A DNA stretch of 64,000 nt from an uncultured Pseudomonadota bacterium (GCA_903879335.1 CAIRLC010000011.1:82806-146805); one strand, 5' to 3'. Shown: positions 35,234-44,569, counted from the stretch's first letter. The notes: generated by a model not told the origin, from the letters alone. A program made the numbers and translations.

Positions 35234-36697
35234 GTGGCTAACTATCCAAAATCCATGAGCTTCACGGGCTTTAATACGCCGTCGAGGGTTGAAGCCGACA
35301 GCTTGAATCTCGTTCACGAGGGTACCATCCCGGAAGGTCTGAATGGAGCCTTCTACCGCGTCCAGCCAGATCCTCAATTTTCCCCGCGACTCGGTGACGA
35401 CATCGCATTCAACGGTGACGGGATGATCACCCGCTTCCATATCCATGATGGTCAATGTGATTTTCGCCAGCGTTGGGCACAAACCGATAAGTGGAAATTA
35501 GAAAGCGCCGCCGGTAAGGCGCTGTTCGGTGCGTACCGCAATCCACTCACGGATGACGAGAGCGTCGCCGGCAAAATTCGCGGCACGGCCAACACCAACG
35601 CATGGATTTACGGCGGCAAGCTCTATGCGCTGAAGGAAGATTCTCCGGCGCTCGTGATGGATCCAGTGTCCATGCAGACCGAAGGGTACACGTGGTTCAA
35701 CGGAAAAATGACCGGCCAGACCTTCACGGCACACCCGAAGGTCGATCCTAGAACGGGCAACATGATCGCTTTCGGTTACGCCTCCTCTGGTCTATGCACT
35801 GATGATTGCACGTACTATGAGATAAATTCCGATGGCGAATTGATACGCGAATTGTGGTTCAAGGCGCCTTACTACTGCATGATGCACGACTTCGCGATTA
35901 CCGAAGATTACGCGTTGTTCCATATCGTGCCGTCTATTGGCAGCTGGGAACGATTACGTAAGGGACTGCCGCACTTCGGTTTTGACACAACACTGCCGGT
36001 CTACTTTGGTATGCTCCCCCGTCGTGCCGGAGCGACAGCCGAGGATATTCGCTGGTTCATACGCGATAATTGTTTCGCCAGCCACGTCCTGAACGCTTAT
36101 CAGGAAGGGTCGAAGATTCACTTCGACATACCAGAAGCGAAGAACAACATGTTCCCGTTCTTCCCGGACGTTCATGGCGCACCCTTCAACGGTCGCGAGG
36201 CGATGAGCTATCTGACACGTTGGACCTTTGACATGGATTCAAGCAGTGACTCATTTTCGAGCGTCACGCGCTTAACACAGACCGCAGCCGAGTTCCCTCG
36301 CATCGATGATCGATACACCGGTTTGCCATATCGGTACGGTTGGCTGCTCGAAATGGACATGCAACGCCCGGTAGATCTGCGCGGTGGTAGCGCCGGCGGC
36401 TTGCTGATGAATTGCCTGTTTCTTAAAGATATGGTCACGGGCGCCGAGCAGCATTGGTGGTGTGGTCCTGTATCGAGCCTGCAAGAGCCCTGCTTTATTC
36501 CGCGCCACAAGACGGCAGCCGAAGGCGATGGATGGATTATTCAGTTGTGCAATCGCCTCGACGAGCATCGAACTGATCTCTTGATCTTCGATGCACTCGA
36601 CATTGAGAAGGGACCGATTGCGACGATCAATGTGCCGGTGCGCATGCGTTTTGGCTTACATGGGAATTGGGCCGACGCAGATACCATTGGCCTCTAA
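35234..36697 (+). CDS. Lignostilbene dioxygenase-like carotenoid-cleavage oxygenase (CCO2)
   Basis: A 487-residue paralogue of CCO1. Iron-binding His are His167 (TAHPKV), His218 (MMHDF), His284 (ASHVLN) and His476 (GLHGNW). Phe59, Tyr101 and Lys134 occur at the same numbers as in LsdA of Sphingobium, where they shape the stilbene pocket and contact the 4-hydroxyl. This makes a true lignostilbene-alpha,beta-dioxygenase activity likely: a stilbene is cleaved to two aryl aldehydes such as vanillin. The GTG at 35234 aligns with the CCO1 start and has GAGG nine bases upstream; a GTG at 35225 is less likely. The DUF3237 gene follows after 3 bp. Confidence 0.9.
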   Translation: MANYPKSMSFTGFNTPSRVEADSLNLVHEGTIPEGLNGAFYRVQPDPQFSPRLGDDIAFNGDGMITRFHIHDGQCDFRQRWAQTDKWKLESAAGKALFGAYRNPLTDDESVAGKIRGTANTNAWIYGGKLYALKEDSPALVMDPVSMQTEGYTWFNGKMTGQTFTAHPKVDPRTGNMIAFGYASSGLCTDDCTYYEINSDGELIRELWFKAPYYCMMHDFAITEDYALFHIVPSIGSWERLRKGLPHFGFDTTLPVYFGMLPRRAGATAEDIRWFIRDNCFASHVLNAYQEGSKIHFDIPEAKNNMFPFFPDVHGAPFNGREAMSYLTRWTFDMDSSSDSFSSVTRLTQTAAEFPRIDDRYTGLPYRYGWLLEMDMQRPVDLRGGSAGGLLMNCLFLKDMVTGAEQHWWCGPVSSLQEPCFIPRHKTAAEGDGWIIQLCNRLDEHRTDLLIFDALDIEKGPIATINVPVRMRFGLHGNWADADTIGL

Positions 36698-36700
36698 GCC

Positions 36701-37162
36701 ATGATCAAACCGGATCTTGAGTTTGTCTACGAGGCGACTGGGCAATTAGAGGCGCCGATCCCTATCGGCGCGACCGCGGACGGCGTAAGACGCATCATTC
36801 CAATTTTGGCCGGCGGCTCGGTCGAGGGGCCCAAGATCCGCGGCGCATTGCTGGGCAACGCCGCGGACTGGCAATTGACCCGTCCCGACGGCGTGACAGT
36901 CGCTGATGCGATGTATGCGTTGCGTACCGATGACGGGGTCATCATCCAGATTCGCAATCGCGGCCTGCGCCACGGACCACCCGACGTGATGAAGCGCTTG
37001 GTCGCTGGGGAGACGGTAGACCCGGCGGAGTACTACTTCAGGACAGTGCCTGAATTCATTGCTCCCGCCGGGCCCTATGACTGGCTGAATCGCAGCATCT
37101 TCATCTGTTCGGGCGCTCGCTACGCCAGCAGTATTCGTTTGTGGGTGTGGCGCGTGCTCTAA
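36701..37162 (+). CDS. DUF3237-family protein (copy 2)
   Basis: A 153-residue paralogue of the protein at 27807: LEFVYEATGQL, GGSVEGPKIRGALLGNAADWQ, YALRTDDGVIIQIRNRGLRHGP and YFRTVPEFIAPAGPYDWLNRSIFICSGAR match segment for segment. It starts 3 bp after CCO2 and must be co-translated with it. The last few bases overlap the convergent transporter gene. The repeated pairing of DUF3237 with an oxygenase gene in one island suggests it works on, or next to, the oxygenase product. Molecular function remains unknown. Confidence 0.82.
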   Translation: MIKPDLEFVYEATGQLEAPIPIGATADGVRRIIPILAGGSVEGPKIRGALLGNAADWQLTRPDGVTVADAMYALRTDDGVIIQIRNRGLRHGPPDVMKRLVAGETVDPAEYYFRTVPEFIAPAGPYDWLNRSIFICSGARYASSIRLWVWRVL

Positions 37163-38763
37163 ACAGGCTCACCAGCCGCTTGTGCCCGGGCGAGCAATGA
37201 GGCCTCGTCACGCTTCACACGCAATGCCAACAACACCAGCATGGCCACAATGGCTGGAGCAACCCAATTGATCGACAAGATGGCATAAGCCAAATTCCCG
37301 CCGGTCGCGTCGGACACCATGCCGACCATAAAGGGGCCGATGCCGAGCCCAAAGATCGTCGACAGGATCACGTAGGTGCTGCTCGTGATACCGCGCATTC
37401 TCGGCAGAACCTGATCAAACATGATCGCGTAGAGCGGCGGCAGCCAGCCGGTCAGCACGACGCTGTAGACGACGAAGCGCGTGTAAAACTCACTTGGAGA
37501 TTGGGCGCTGTAAACCCAGAAGGCGATCAATGGCGATAAGCCCAGTGATACCAAGGTGACCCATGCGCGACCCGCGCCTGGGAGTCGTGCGTGCAGCTTA
37601 TCCGACAGAGGCCCGGCAATCATGGGGCCGATGATGCCGATCACCGCCGATAGCAAACCGAACTGCAAACCGGTCGTGGCTGGGGATAAGTGAAAGGTCT
37701 TCATCAGGAAGGACGGCGTGAAGCCCATGATTCCGTAATTGATCATGGTCTGCAGCGACCCGATGGCCATACATAGGATCAGGGACGGCGACGTGGTCAA
37801 CACCGCATGCGTCACGGGATCAGTCAATCGCAAGGTCTGATACAGATTGAAGACCACCGCCACACCAAATGCAACGACTCCCCATTGCAAGGCATGGGGA
37901 TTGATCTGCCATGAACCGATGTGCAGGAATGGCCGCGGAGATAGAGCCGACGTCCAGGTGGTCAGCGCCATGGCTAACGCAATAATCAACGCCATCACAG
38001 AAAGATTGGCCAACCACTGGCGCGTTTTGGCTCGACGAACCACGAGCGCAAACCAGTTGCTGACGGGGGTGACGGAGGCCAACAGCCGCAAGCTCTCCAT
38101 GAAGGGCCGCTCGAAGGTCTTTGAGGCGATGCCGTCTAATCGCCCGCGTACCGGCTCCGGCAATCGGAAGAGGAGCGCGCTCACCACAAAGCCCGGGATC
38201 GCAGCCAGCACGAAGGCGAACTGCCAACCGTGCAAGCCCAGTGGCGCGCTGTCGCTGGAGTAGAGGTGATCCCACCAATCGGCGGCCACGCCGCCGAGCA
38301 CCGAGGAGCCACCTAAGCCCAAGGCAATCGCAGCCGCAATGACGGCCATGGCAAAACCGCGCTTAGGCTTTGGGTAGTGGTCGAACACCAACGAGGTTCC
38401 ACCGGGTCCAGCGACACCCTCACCGATACCGACGCCCAGTCGTGACAGGGCCAACACGGAAAAGCCGTGGGCCATGCCAGCCAACGCGGTCGCCACCGAC
38501 CAGAAGGCAAGCGCAATGCTCAACAACCGCGTACGGATCCATGTATCCGCGAGGCGTCCCAAGGGGAGTGAGAACAGCGCATAGAAAAGAGCGAAGACGG
38601 TGCCGTAGAGCAAACCCATCTCAGCATCACCAATGAGCAGGTCCTTCTTGATGCGCGGGGCCAATATCGCGAGGATATTTCGGTCGAGCAGGCTGAGCGC
38701 ATTGGTCAGTGCCACTAAGGTGAGCGCGTAACCGGCACTGGTCGAGAGTGTTTTTCGATTCAT
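37159..38763 (-). CDS. MFS transporter
   Basis: A 534-residue major facilitator protein with about twelve membrane segments. The loop between the second and third helices is LPLGRLADTWIRTRLL, the usual MFS motif, and the sequence RLGVGIGEGVAGPGGTSLV fits Spinster-like or aromatic-acid transporters. The start overlaps the LigW stop as ATGA, so the two are co-translated. Uptake of an aromatic acid used by LigW, such as 5-carboxyvanillate or a biphenyl acid, is a reasonable inference; the transported compound is not visible in sequence. Confidence 0.85.
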   Translation of the reverse strand: MNRKTLSTSAGYALTLVALTNALSLLDRNILAILAPRIKKDLLIGDAEMGLLYGTVFALFYALFSLPLGRLADTWIRTRLLSIALAFWSVATALAGMAHGFSVLALSRLGVGIGEGVAGPGGTSLVFDHYPKPKRGFAMAVIAAAIALGLGGSSVLGGVAADWWDHLYSSDSAPLGLHGWQFAFVLAAIPGFVVSALLFRLPEPVRGRLDGIASKTFERPFMESLRLLASVTPVSNWFALVVRRAKTRQWLANLSVMALIIALAMALTTWTSALSPRPFLHIGSWQINPHALQWGVVAFGVAVVFNLYQTLRLTDPVTHAVLTTSPSLILCMAIGSLQTMINYGIMGFTPSFLMKTFHLSPATTGLQFGLLSAVIGIIGPMIAGPLSDKLHARLPGAGRAWVTLVSLGLSPLIAFWVYSAQSPSEFYTRFVVYSVVLTGWLPPLYAIMFDQVLPRMRGITSSTYVILSTIFGLGIGPFMVGMVSDATGGNLAYAILSINWVAPAIVAMLVLLALRVKRDEASLLARAQAAGEPV

Positions 38764-39815
38764 AGGCGCAACCACCGCTCTGCATTGGTTTGCATCAGCT
38801 TCTTCTTGGTGCTCAAGGGCACGTCGAGCAGATCGTGGACGCGTACCTCATCGGGTTCAAACTGATAGGGATAGTCCATCGCATACAAGACGCGATCCTC
38901 GCCGATGACCTGCTGTAAAAAGCGGATCGCGGGTGCCCATGCCATGCCGCTGGTCGTGACGAGCACGTTGGACTGCAGGTAGCCCAAAATCGTCTTGTTG
39001 AGGGGCTTCATATGGGCATAGCGCTTGGAGCGCACGCCCGCCTGATGCATGTAATCCAAGCGGTAGGCCCAGTATGGCAAGGCTTCACCTGCATGGCCCA
39101 CCATAATCTGCAGATCGGGGTAACGATCGAAGATCCCGGTGGTGATCAGTTTCAACAAATGCATCCCCGTTTCGACGCCGAAGCCGAAAATGGCACCGTC
39201 CAAACCTGCTTCTAACATCGGTCCGATCATGGCATCCGGCGGCGTGGACGGGTGGATGTACAAGGGTTGACCGGTATCGGCCAAGGCACGAAAAATGGGA
39301 TCAAATTTAGGCAGGTCTAGATACTCGCCTTGTGTGTGACTGTTGATCTGGACGCCCTTGAAGCCTAGTTCGCGTGCACCGCGGCGTATTTCTTGCGCTG
39401 ACCAGTCCGGGTCTTGGGGCGCGACAGTCGTCATACCGACGTAGCGGGTGGGATTGGCCTTGCAATGCTCGGCGAGGTAATCGTTCGCCCGTTGGGCGAC
39501 GCCTTTGGCCTCCTCAAGATCCAGCATCGGCTGCGCGCCGGGAGCGGTCAGCGCCAAAATAGCGCGATCGATACCAGTCTCATCCATGTGCTGTAAGCGC
39601 GTGGGACCGAGATCCATCAAGCGCTCGAGCACCTGCGTCGCGCGGGCCGAAGGACTCGTGCCGTAAAAACCCCAGAGGGATTGCATGCCGCGATCGGCCG
39701 TACCATCCCGCACCATGCGCAAATAGATATCAACTTGCTCGCGAGTCGCAAACGCTTCTTCAGTGGCGATGCGCAGATAGCCTCGATCACCACCGGTTTT
39801 GAGTTCATGAGTCAT
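38760..39815 (-). CDS. ligW: 5-carboxyvanillate decarboxylase (LigW-like)
   Basis: A 351-residue amidohydrolase-superfamily decarboxylase that turns 5-carboxyvanillate into vanillate in the 5,5'-dehydrodivanillate pathway. It follows remembered LigW almost residue for residue from GYLRIATEEAFATRE through ILALTAPGAQP to MDYPYQ. The ligands Glu19, His188, His241 and Asp314 occur at the same numbers as in the Sphingomonas enzyme. The first metal-binding HxH motif of hydrolases is replaced by Glu-Glu, as in the decarboxylases. It is followed by an MFS gene and preceded 3 bp away by an aldehyde dehydrogenase. LigX, LigY and LigZ are not in this window. Confidence 0.92.
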   Translation of the reverse strand: MTHELKTGGDRGYLRIATEEAFATREQVDIYLRMVRDGTADRGMQSLWGFYGTSPSARATQVLERLMDLGPTRLQHMDETGIDRAILALTAPGAQPMLDLEEAKGVAQRANDYLAEHCKANPTRYVGMTTVAPQDPDWSAQEIRRGARELGFKGVQINSHTQGEYLDLPKFDPIFRALADTGQPLYIHPSTPPDAMIGPMLEAGLDGAIFGFGVETGMHLLKLITTGIFDRYPDLQIMVGHAGEALPYWAYRLDYMHQAGVRSKRYAHMKPLNKTILGYLQSNVLVTTSGMAWAPAIRFLQQVIGEDRVLYAMDYPYQFEPDEVRVHDLLDVPLSTKKKLMQTNAERWLRL

Positions 39816-39818
39816 GCT

Positions 39819-41246
39819 TCACCCTTCGTGAACGGTCTTGACCACCAAACACGCCATCAAGCCTTCAGGGCCATCTTCATGACCGTGACCGGACCACTTC
39901 ACACCACCAAAGGGCGCATCGGCACCCGCCATGATCGTCGTATTGATGCAGAACATGCCTGCTTCGACTTCACGAGCGAGTCGTTTCTGTCGTCGGGAAT
40001 CTTGGGTCCAGCTATAGGCGGCCAATCCATAGGGCAGACGATTGGCTTCAGCAATCATCTCCTCCTCCGTGTCATACCCATTGATGAGTGCCACGGGACC
40101 GAATGGCTCTTCATTCATGATCGCTGTGGTCAAGGGAATCTCGGACAACACTGTCGGCTGATAGAAAAACCCACGGCCATCGATACGCTCACCGCCAGTG
40201 TGCAGACGGGCGCCAGCAGCCACCGCGCCATGAATCAAATGATCAATGGCCGGCGGGCGTCGCGGGTTGGCGAGCGGTCCCATTTGGATGCCCTCCGCCA
40301 TTCCGTCGCCCACCTTCAGTTGGGCAGCGCGCTGGGTGAACCCCTTCCTGAATGCATCAAAAATGCCGGACTGGACGATAAACCGAGTAGGCGACACGCA
40401 CACCTGACCCGCGTTGCGGTATTTTGACGCAACGAGTGCGTCCAACACTTGATCAATCAAGACATCATCAAACACCAGGACGGCGCCGTGTCCACCCAGT
40501 TCCATCGTGGTTCGCTTGCAGTCATCGGCGGCCAATTTCATCAGGTGCTTGCCGACGACCGTTGAGCCCGTGAAGCTCAGCTTACGAATGATCGGAGACG
40601 CCAACAGATGACGGGACACTTCATCCGGGACACCGAAAACCGCCTGTCCGACTTCTTTGGGCAGACCGGCGTCATGCAAAGCCTGTAAGACCGCCAGCGC
40701 AGACGCCGGCGCTTCCTCTGAAGCCTTAAGGATCACGGAGCAACCTGCCGCAATGGGCGCACCCAGTTTTCGACCAGGGTTGCCGATGGGGAAATTCCAT
40801 GGGGCAAAGGCCGCGACCGGGCCTACCGGTTCATAGGTGACCGTGGAACGCATCCCGTGCGGGCGAACGAGTTGTCGACCGTAGATGCGCTGGCATTCAC
40901 CGGCGTAAAAATTAAATAAATTGACGACCATCATGACTTCGATGCGCGTCTCAGCCAGCGTTTTCCCTTCTTCCATCGTCGCGATGCGGGCAATCGACTC
41001 CTGCCGCTCCACCAATAACCGCGCAGCGCCGGTTAACACGGCAGCACGTTGCTGCGCCGTTGAGTGACGCCAAACCTCAAAGCCCCTCTTCGCGGTCTGC
41101 AGCGCCCGATCCAAATCAGCGGCATCGGCGAGTGGCAAGTCGGCAAGAATTTCACCGGTGGCCGGATTGATCACCGCATGCGAACGACGATGCCCAACCG
41201 GCACACGTTCGCCATCAATCAGCAAATGTAGAGTGGGGTACGTCAT
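39819..41246 (-). CDS. NAD(P)-dependent aldehyde dehydrogenase
   Basis: A 475-residue aldehyde dehydrogenase of the succinate-semialdehyde/vanillin dehydrogenase type. It shows PWNFPIGNPGRKLGAPIAAG, FTGSTVVGKHLM, the general-base Glu in MELGGHGA, and the nucleophile Cys in NAGQVCVSPTR. The tail GVKWSGHGHEDGPEG is typical. It lies 3 bp before LigW and 4 bp after the MFS gene, so it belongs to one minus-strand operon. Aromatic aldehydes from stilbene cleavage or hydratase-lyase action (vanillin, 5-formylvanillate-like compounds) are likely substrates by context. Confidence 0.88.
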   Translation of the reverse strand: MTYPTLHLLIDGERVPVGHRRSHAVINPATGEILADLPLADAADLDRALQTAKRGFEVWRHSTAQQRAAVLTGAARLLVERQESIARIATMEEGKTLAETRIEVMMVVNLFNFYAGECQRIYGRQLVRPHGMRSTVTYEPVGPVAAFAPWNFPIGNPGRKLGAPIAAGCSVILKASEEAPASALAVLQALHDAGLPKEVGQAVFGVPDEVSRHLLASPIIRKLSFTGSTVVGKHLMKLAADDCKRTTMELGGHGAVLVFDDVLIDQVLDALVASKYRNAGQVCVSPTRFIVQSGIFDAFRKGFTQRAAQLKVGDGMAEGIQMGPLANPRRPPAIDHLIHGAVAAGARLHTGGERIDGRGFFYQPTVLSEIPLTTAIMNEEPFGPVALINGYDTEEEMIAEANRLPYGLAAYSWTQDSRRQKRLAREVEAGMFCINTTIMAGADAPFGGVKWSGHGHEDGPEGLMACLVVKTVHEG

Positions 41247-41250
41247 AGGG

Positions 41251-42612
41251 TTACCTAGCTGTATTGCCTAAAGCGTTTAATCGTTCAACTTCTAAACCGT
41301 AGGGCTTGATGCCCCGAGAGATCGCGAACACTGCGATGGGCATCAGCACCGCCGCGGTTACAACCAAACTCTTCCAAAGCATCGCATCCGAATGGAATAC
41401 CCGCTGGGTCAAGCTGCCAATAAGCTGTCCACCGAGCGCGCCGAATACGATGAACATAAAGAGATAGAAGGCCGTGACTTGGCCACGCATGCCATTCGGC
41501 GTGATGCGTTGAATCGCGGAGTTCTGGGGAACTGCGGAGGCCAAGCCGCAGGTGCTGGCGACACCAATACAGGCGAGCGACAGTCCACCGTTCGGCATGA
41601 GTGGGGAGAGGATTTCAAACGGCATCGCGATCGCAAACAGGATTGTGGCAGCACGAACGTGAGCGTCCGCATAGCGCTTGGAGAGCCATTCGACAAAAAG
41701 CGTACCGGCAGCCGCTCCTATCAACGACGTCACGAGGAACACGAGCCCCAGCCAACGACCGATTTGCATCTCGTTCCAACCGTAGGAGCGAATCATGAAC
41801 GGCACGCGCCACACCTGCAAACCAAACGAGGTCGCCGCACTAAAGGCCAATCCAATGAACAATGGCGCATAGATGGCCCGGCGCGCATTGAGCTCGCGCA
41901 GCACCGTTCGTATGGGTAGCGGCTGACCATCCGCGGTCGCACCACGGCGTTTAGGTTCGGTCACACACAGGAGCAAAGCAGAAATGACCAGCCCAGGGGC
42001 GCCGACCATCATGAGCACCCATTGCCAGCCGTGAATGGTAAGACCCATCCAATGACTGACCGGCCATGACACCGCCAAGCCAATCAGTTGCCCGCCGAGC
42101 AAAATGCCGAGCGTGTTGCCGCCAATAAAGCCCAGCTGCAAGATGCCAATGGCTCGTGGCACCCGTTCGGGTGGGAAATAGTCCGCAATCATCGAGTACG
42201 CGCCCGGAGCGTGGGCTGATCCGCCCGCCCCGACTAACATTCGGCTCAAAAAGAGTTGCACGAAACTCTGTGCAAGACCGCCTAAAGCAGTGATCCCGCC
42301 GATCAAGGAAATACCCACCGCGAGGACGTATTTGCGAGGGTAGATATCCACGAGGCGCGCTAATGGGATGCCCACGAGCACGTAGAAAATCACGTTCGCA
42401 GGACCTATGAGGAAGCCCAGCTGCTCATCCGTCAATTCAAAGTCGATTTTGATGCGCTGCGCCATCATGCCGAAAACTTGCGCATCAAAGAAATTCAACA
42501 TGGTCGCCAAAATGATCACGGCCAGTGCAAAGTAGGCCGCACGTGACGAGGGCCACGGTTGTTCGTTCACCGCTGAATTGAGCGTCATGGACCCGGTCAC
42601 TTGGTCAGTCAT
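41251..42612 (-). CDS. MFS transporter
   Basis: A 453-residue major facilitator protein with twelve predicted membrane helices. Its loop IPLARLVDIYPRKYVL and the segment RMLVGAGGSAHAPGAYSMIADYFPPERVPRA resemble aromatic-acid and Spinster-like transporters. The ATG at 42612 follows AGGGGG by five bases. It heads the minus-strand operon with aldehyde dehydrogenase, LigW and another MFS gene. It is divergent from the LigD-like SDR genes, with a TTGTAT-N7-ATACAA inverted repeat between. In sphingomonads an MFS protein imports dehydrodivanillate, so a similar role is possible. Confidence 0.85.
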   Translation of the reverse strand: MTDQVTGSMTLNSAVNEQPWPSSRAAYFALAVIILATMLNFFDAQVFGMMAQRIKIDFELTDEQLGFLIGPANVIFYVLVGIPLARLVDIYPRKYVLAVGISLIGGITALGGLAQSFVQLFLSRMLVGAGGSAHAPGAYSMIADYFPPERVPRAIGILQLGFIGGNTLGILLGGQLIGLAVSWPVSHWMGLTIHGWQWVLMMVGAPGLVISALLLCVTEPKRRGATADGQPLPIRTVLRELNARRAIYAPLFIGLAFSAATSFGLQVWRVPFMIRSYGWNEMQIGRWLGLVFLVTSLIGAAAGTLFVEWLSKRYADAHVRAATILFAIAMPFEILSPLMPNGGLSLACIGVASTCGLASAVPQNSAIQRITPNGMRGQVTAFYLFMFIVFGALGGQLIGSLTQRVFHSDAMLWKSLVVTAAVLMPIAVFAISRGIKPYGLEVERLNALGNTAR

Positions 42613-42650
42613 ACACACCCCCTTAAGACCTCCGCTTTACAAGTCGCGGA

Positions 42651-42669
42651 TTGTATGTGTTAGATACAA
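42651..42669. promoter_or_regulatory. TTGTAT-N7-ATACAA inverted repeat
   Basis: Six-base arms (42651-42656 and 42664-42669) lie between the MFS operon and the LigD-like SDR genes. The half TTGTATGTGTT recurs at 48844-48854 upstream of the glutathione transferase operon. It is a candidate shared operator. Confidence 0.6.
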
Positions 42670-42750
42670 ACTGACTCGCATCGGTTTGTCTAGCTATTTC
42701 TCAAGTTAGTCATTTATCGGTGCAATATTCTCAACTAGGGGGGAAGCCAG

Positions 42751-43656
42751 ATGCAAAATTTGCCTGGCAAGACTGCGTTTGTAACCGGTGGCGCTAGCGG
42801 CATCGGTCTTGGTATTGCGAAGGCCTTACTCGGCGCCGGCATGAATGTCGTGATTGCAGATATCCGCGACGATCATCTTCAATCCGCCACTAAAGAACTG
42901 GACGGCGGAACTCGTGTACTCGCCGTCAAATTAGATGTGACGGACCGCGCCAACTACGCGCGCGCTGCTGATGCGGCAGAAGCAGAATTCGGCAAGATTC
43001 ATCTGCTCTGCAATAACGCCGGCGTTGCCGTGGTCGGGCCAGTCGAACTCGCGACCTTCGACGATTGGGACTGGGTTCTAGGCGTCAATATTGGCGGTAT
43101 CGTCAACGGCATCGTCACCGTACTGCCGCGGATTCTGCGCCACGGAGAAGGCGGACACATCGTGAATACGGCTTCCATGTCCGGTTTGGTACCCCACCCT
43201 TGGGCGACCATCTACGGGACCTCGAAAGGCGCCGCCGTACACATGATGGAATGCATGCGTGGGGAACTGGAGCCTCGAGGGATCATTTGTTCAGCATTCT
43301 GCCCAGGCGCAGTGCAGTCCAACATCGCTGAGGCGAGTAAAACTCGGCCCGCCGAATTGGCCGATACGGGGTACGCGGAGGCCGATAAACGCCGCCAACA
43401 GGGCGGCAACTTCTTCCACCTCTATCAAACGAAAGAGGAAGTGGGCGAACGTGTCCTGCAAGGCATTCTCGCCGACGAGCTGTACATCATGACCCACAGT
43501 GAGTTCCGTCAGGGTCTCGAGGAGCGCACGGAATCGATGCGTGCAGCAGTCCCTGATTTGCCCGAAAACCAAGAATACAAAAACACATTCGCCATGCTGT
43601 TCCGCAATCCAATACATGCCGATGAAATTGCGCGTCGTAGGAGTGTCAAATCATGA
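42751..43656 (+). CDS. LigD/LigL-like C-alpha dehydrogenase (SDR)
   Basis: A 301-residue SDR resembling the NAD-dependent C-alpha dehydrogenases that oxidise the benzylic alcohol of beta-aryl-ether dimers. Features: VTGGASGIGLGIAKAL, ADIRDD, NNAGVAVVG, and the catalytic Tyr and Lys in YGTSKGAA. The diagnostic stretches YARAADAAEAEFG, DDWDWVLGVNIGGIVNGIVT and SNIAEASKTRPAEL match remembered LigD. It lacks an N-terminal extension and is of LigD length. A G6 run ends seven bases before the ATG. The next SDR overlaps it by 4 bp, mirroring the multiple stereospecific dehydrogenases of sphingomonads. Confidence 0.85.
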   Translation: MQNLPGKTAFVTGGASGIGLGIAKALLGAGMNVVIADIRDDHLQSATKELDGGTRVLAVKLDVTDRANYARAADAAEAEFGKIHLLCNNAGVAVVGPVELATFDDWDWVLGVNIGGIVNGIVTVLPRILRHGEGGHIVNTASMSGLVPHPWATIYGTSKGAAVHMMECMRGELEPRGIICSAFCPGAVQSNIAEASKTRPAELADTGYAEADKRRQQGGNFFHLYQTKEEVGERVLQGILADELYIMTHSEFRQGLEERTESMRAAVPDLPENQEYKNTFAMLFRNPIHADEIARRRSVKS

Positions 43657-44552
43657 TTGAATTTGCAGGTCGTACCGCCTTCGTCACCGGCGGCGCTAAC
43701 GGCATCGGAATTGGTCTCGTCAGAGCCCTATTGGCGGAAGGCTGCAACGTCGCCATCGCGGACATCCGTCAGGAGTCCATCGACCGCGCTCTGGCGTCCC
43801 TATCTGGGCAGCGGGTCATGGGCGTGCAGGTTGATGTCTCCTCCCGGACTGCCATGGCGGAGGCGGCAGATGCTGTGGAAGCGCGTTTCGGTCCGGTGTC
43901 GCTGCTGTTCAATAACGCCGGAATTAACCTCTTCCAGACCATTGAAGCGTCGAGCTATGACGATTGGGATTGGGTGATGGGAGTCAATCTCCATGGTCCG
44001 ATCAACGGAGTCATGACCTTTGTGCCTCGAATGATCAAAGCCGGTCTCGGTGGCTACATCGTTAATACGGCGTCTATGGCGGCATTCTTAGCGGCCGGCA
44101 TGCCGGGGATATACAACACCACAAAATTTGCCGTCCGCGGTATGTCTGAGTCGCTGCGCGCGAGCCTTGCTCAGCACAAGATCGGCGTCTCGGTTCTCTG
44201 TCCGGGACTTGTGAAATCCTATATTTACGCCAGCAATGAGATCCGACCCGAAGCGCTACAAGGCGGCGCAAAACCCGTCGATAAAGAGTGGGTCCAGCGC
44301 TTGGCCGAGATCCATGAATTCGGGATGGAACCCGATGTCATTGCGGCGCGCGTCCTAGAAGCCATGCGCGAGCATCGTTTCTATATCTTCTCGCATCCGG
44401 AATTTAAGGATGAATTGCGTGAAGTCTTCGACGAAGTCATCGACGATTTCCGCGACTACCCCGCGGACCCGGGCCATGACATGCGCACCGGCTTTGAAAA
44501 AACCCGACGCGAGAGCTACCGGCAGCAGCGCCGCGGACTGCGGGCCAAATAA
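43653..44552 (+). CDS. LigD/LigN-like C-alpha dehydrogenase (SDR)
   Basis: A 299-residue SDR paralogue of the preceding protein: VTGGANGIGIGLVRAL, ADIRQES, NNAGINLFQ, DDWDWVMGVNLHGPINGVMTFVPRMI, and Tyr/Lys in YNTTKFAVRG. The stretch DDWDWVMGVNLHGPINGVMTF is especially close to remembered LigD. The two genes overlap by 4 bp (ATGA). They may handle the two configurations at the benzylic carbon of one dimer, as LigD/LigO and LigL/LigN do. Which enantiomer each takes cannot be read from sequence. A strong palindromic terminator follows. Confidence 0.85.
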   Translation: MIEFAGRTAFVTGGANGIGIGLVRALLAEGCNVAIADIRQESIDRALASLSGQRVMGVQVDVSSRTAMAEAADAVEARFGPVSLLFNNAGINLFQTIEASSYDDWDWVMGVNLHGPINGVMTFVPRMIKAGLGGYIVNTASMAAFLAAGMPGIYNTTKFAVRGMSESLRASLAQHKIGVSVLCPGLVKSYIYASNEIRPEALQGGAKPVDKEWVQRLAEIHEFGMEPDVIAARVLEAMREHRFYIFSHPEFKDELREVFDEVIDDFRDYPADPGHDMRTGFEKTRRESYRQQRRGLRAK

Positions 44553-44569
44553 GCGATCGTCAAAACGTC

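Noticed and set aside
41251..42612. Resistance exporter
   Set aside because: The MFS protein lies in the LigW operon and its motifs fit aromatic-acid uptake better, though export cannot be excluded.
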